Assembly: GCF_025950085.1 (NCBI RefSeq)
Contig: NZ_JAPDDS010000003.1
Span: forward strand, 1-64,000
Direction: 5' to 3'
Length of the DNA stretch: 64,000 bases
From: Luteolibacter flavescens
Lineage (GTDB): Bacteria; Verrucomicrobiota; Verrucomicrobiia; Verrucomicrobiales; Akkermansiaceae
How positions within the stretch are numbered: the stretch's first letter is position 1; every line of letters begins with the position of its first letter. The notes under the pieces were generated by a model. It was not told the origin of the DNA, made no database searches, and saw nothing but the letters and a program-made list of their open reading frames with translations. The translations under genes were made by a program, and so were the position numbers. Below, piece by piece: positions 63,114 through 64,000 of the stretch.

Positions 63114-64000
63114 GCACCAAACGACTCGCCATCATAGGGGCCGGCAGCAGCGGCCTGGTCACGCTGAAGCACGCGCTGGAGCGCCTGCCCGGCTGGGAGA
63201 TCACCTGCTTTGAAAAAGGCGGTACCACGGTGGGACGCTGGGGGAATCCCTATCCCGGCTTTTTCTCGACCTCGACGAAGTACACGACGCAATTCGCCTG
63301 CCACAAGAAGTGGGACTCCAGCGCGGACCCTGCCCAGAGAGAGGCGAAGGGCGACTTCTTCAAGGGCGATGAATACGGACGCTACCTGATGGATTTCGTG
63401 GCGAAGAACAACCTCGCGCCCCACATCCACCTGCACACCAGGATCAGCCGCATCTCCCGCGATCCGCAGGGATGGCGGCTCACCATCGACGACGGCGAGA
63501 CCCGCGAGGAAGTCTTTGACCGACTGGTGATATGCACCGGCCTGGCGGAAAACGTGAACGCGATCAATGCGCCGATCCCCACGGTGACGCCTTACGATCC
63601 GGTCCCTTCCGGCAAGACCGTCGTCGTCTTCGGCGGCGGTGAATCGGCAGCGGACTTCGCCCATCGCCTCGCGGATCCGAAGCTGGGCAACAAGGTGTAT
63701 CTTTCCCTGAAGGATGGCATCCGCGTGAGCCCGCGCTATCACCCGATCCGCGGCGTGCCGTCCGACTTCCTGCGGAATCGCCTGCTGCTCTCGATCCACC
63801 CCGACCTGCGGAATGCTATCGGCCAGAAATTCGTGGAAGCGCGCATCCGGCATCAGGAGTGGTTCGAGCGCGTCTTCAAGTCCTCGCCTCCCGGCCCGGA
63901 GCAAACCCCGAGCTTTCAGGAAAGGCGCAAGCACTGGGACGCGAAGCTGACCGCCCGGGCAAAGGACGATCTCTTCAATGTCTTCCACACGAAGAGCGAC
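63110..64000 (+). CDS. flavin-containing monooxygenase-like protein (partial)
   Basis: The first 297 residues of a flavin-dependent monooxygenase; the gene continues beyond the window. The N-terminal FAD Rossmann motif GAGSSG is at residues 10-15, a second nucleotide motif GGGESA is at 175-180 (NADPH), and QFACHKKW may be the FMO-type linker motif. It resembles FMO/Baeyer-Villiger or N-oxygenating enzymes. Its start ATG overlaps the preceding stop TGA. With the P450 it would supply two oxygenation steps on the pathway product. Confidence 0.88.
   Translation, partial: MSTKRLAIIGAGSSGLVTLKHALERLPGWEITCFEKGGTTVGRWGNPYPGFFSTSTKYTTQFACHKKWDSSADPAQREAKGDFFKGDEYGRYLMDFVAKNNLAPHIHLHTRISRISRDPQGWRLTIDDGETREEVFDRLVICTGLAENVNAINAPIPTVTPYDPVPSGKTVVVFGGGESAADFAHRLADPKLGNKVYLSLKDGIRVSPRYHPIRGVPSDFLRNRLLLSIHPDLRNAIGQKFVEARIRHQEWFERVFKSSPPGPEQTPSFQERRKHWDAKLTARAKDDLFNVFHTKSD

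Overview
The window looks like chromosomal DNA of a GC-rich bacterium of the phylum Verrucomicrobiota (inferred; Luteolibacter- or Haloferula-like members of Verrucomicrobiales would fit). The grounds are the large exported proteins with LamG, calcium-binding or beta-helix modules ending in a common FYR-type tail, an ECF sigma/Ser-Thr kinase pair of the planctomycete-verrucomicrobial kind, several SSS sugar symporters and many short hypothetical membrane proteins. No tRNA, rRNA, CRISPR array, insertion sequence or phage module was recognised. Almost all sequence is coding, and starts were often moved inward from the longest open frame to fit signal peptides, family lengths or ribosome-binding sites.

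Layout. 0-8 kb: a secreted calcium-repeat protein, two short-chain dehydrogenases with a small membrane protein, a divergent YqhC-like AraC regulator, and a secreted double-LamG protein. 8-13.6 kb: a COG2509-type flavoprotein, a KH/R3H RNA-binding protein with DoxX and thioesterase genes, a GAF protein, and a third large secreted protein. 13.9-20.7 kb: a galactose cluster (lipoprotein mutarotase, two sodium/sugar symporters with a 65-residue membrane protein between them, galactokinase), followed by an array of covarying palindromes. 21-27.6 kb: TRIC-like channel, EamA transporter, glpK-glpD, GluQ-RS and cyclophilin. 27.9-30.2 kb: three exported proteins of unknown function in one operon, with a repeat/palindrome block upstream and a G-quadruplex motif plus terminator downstream. 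30.4-36.9 kb: a monohaem cytochrome, an ABC-F ATPase, an orphan ExbD-like protein, a beta-CASP nuclease and a haemagglutinin-like beta-helix protein. 36.9-42.2 kb: an ECF-like sigma factor with a putative membrane partner, a DUF2167 protein, Uma2 nuclease, carbon-nitrogen hydrolase, VOC and GNAT proteins. 42.2-45.7 kb: an A/T-richer stretch of hypothetical small and membrane proteins around a methyltransferase. 45.8-56.5 kb: SIMPL protein, Ser/Thr kinase and ECF sigma, then recR, bcp, rpsU, cstA, coaD, thiD and apaG.

56.7-64 kb: an orphan four-helix-bundle sensor, a polysaccharide deacetylase-like protein, tyrS, and a run of four genes joined by ATGA stop/start overlaps: cytochrome P450, an unrecognised one-membrane-span protein, a ketoacyl-ACP-synthase-III-like enzyme and a flavin monooxygenase cut by the window edge. 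This last run looks like part of an undescribed lipid or polyketide-like tailoring pathway and is, with the palindrome families and the shared C-terminal tail of the secreted proteins, the most promising novelty here.
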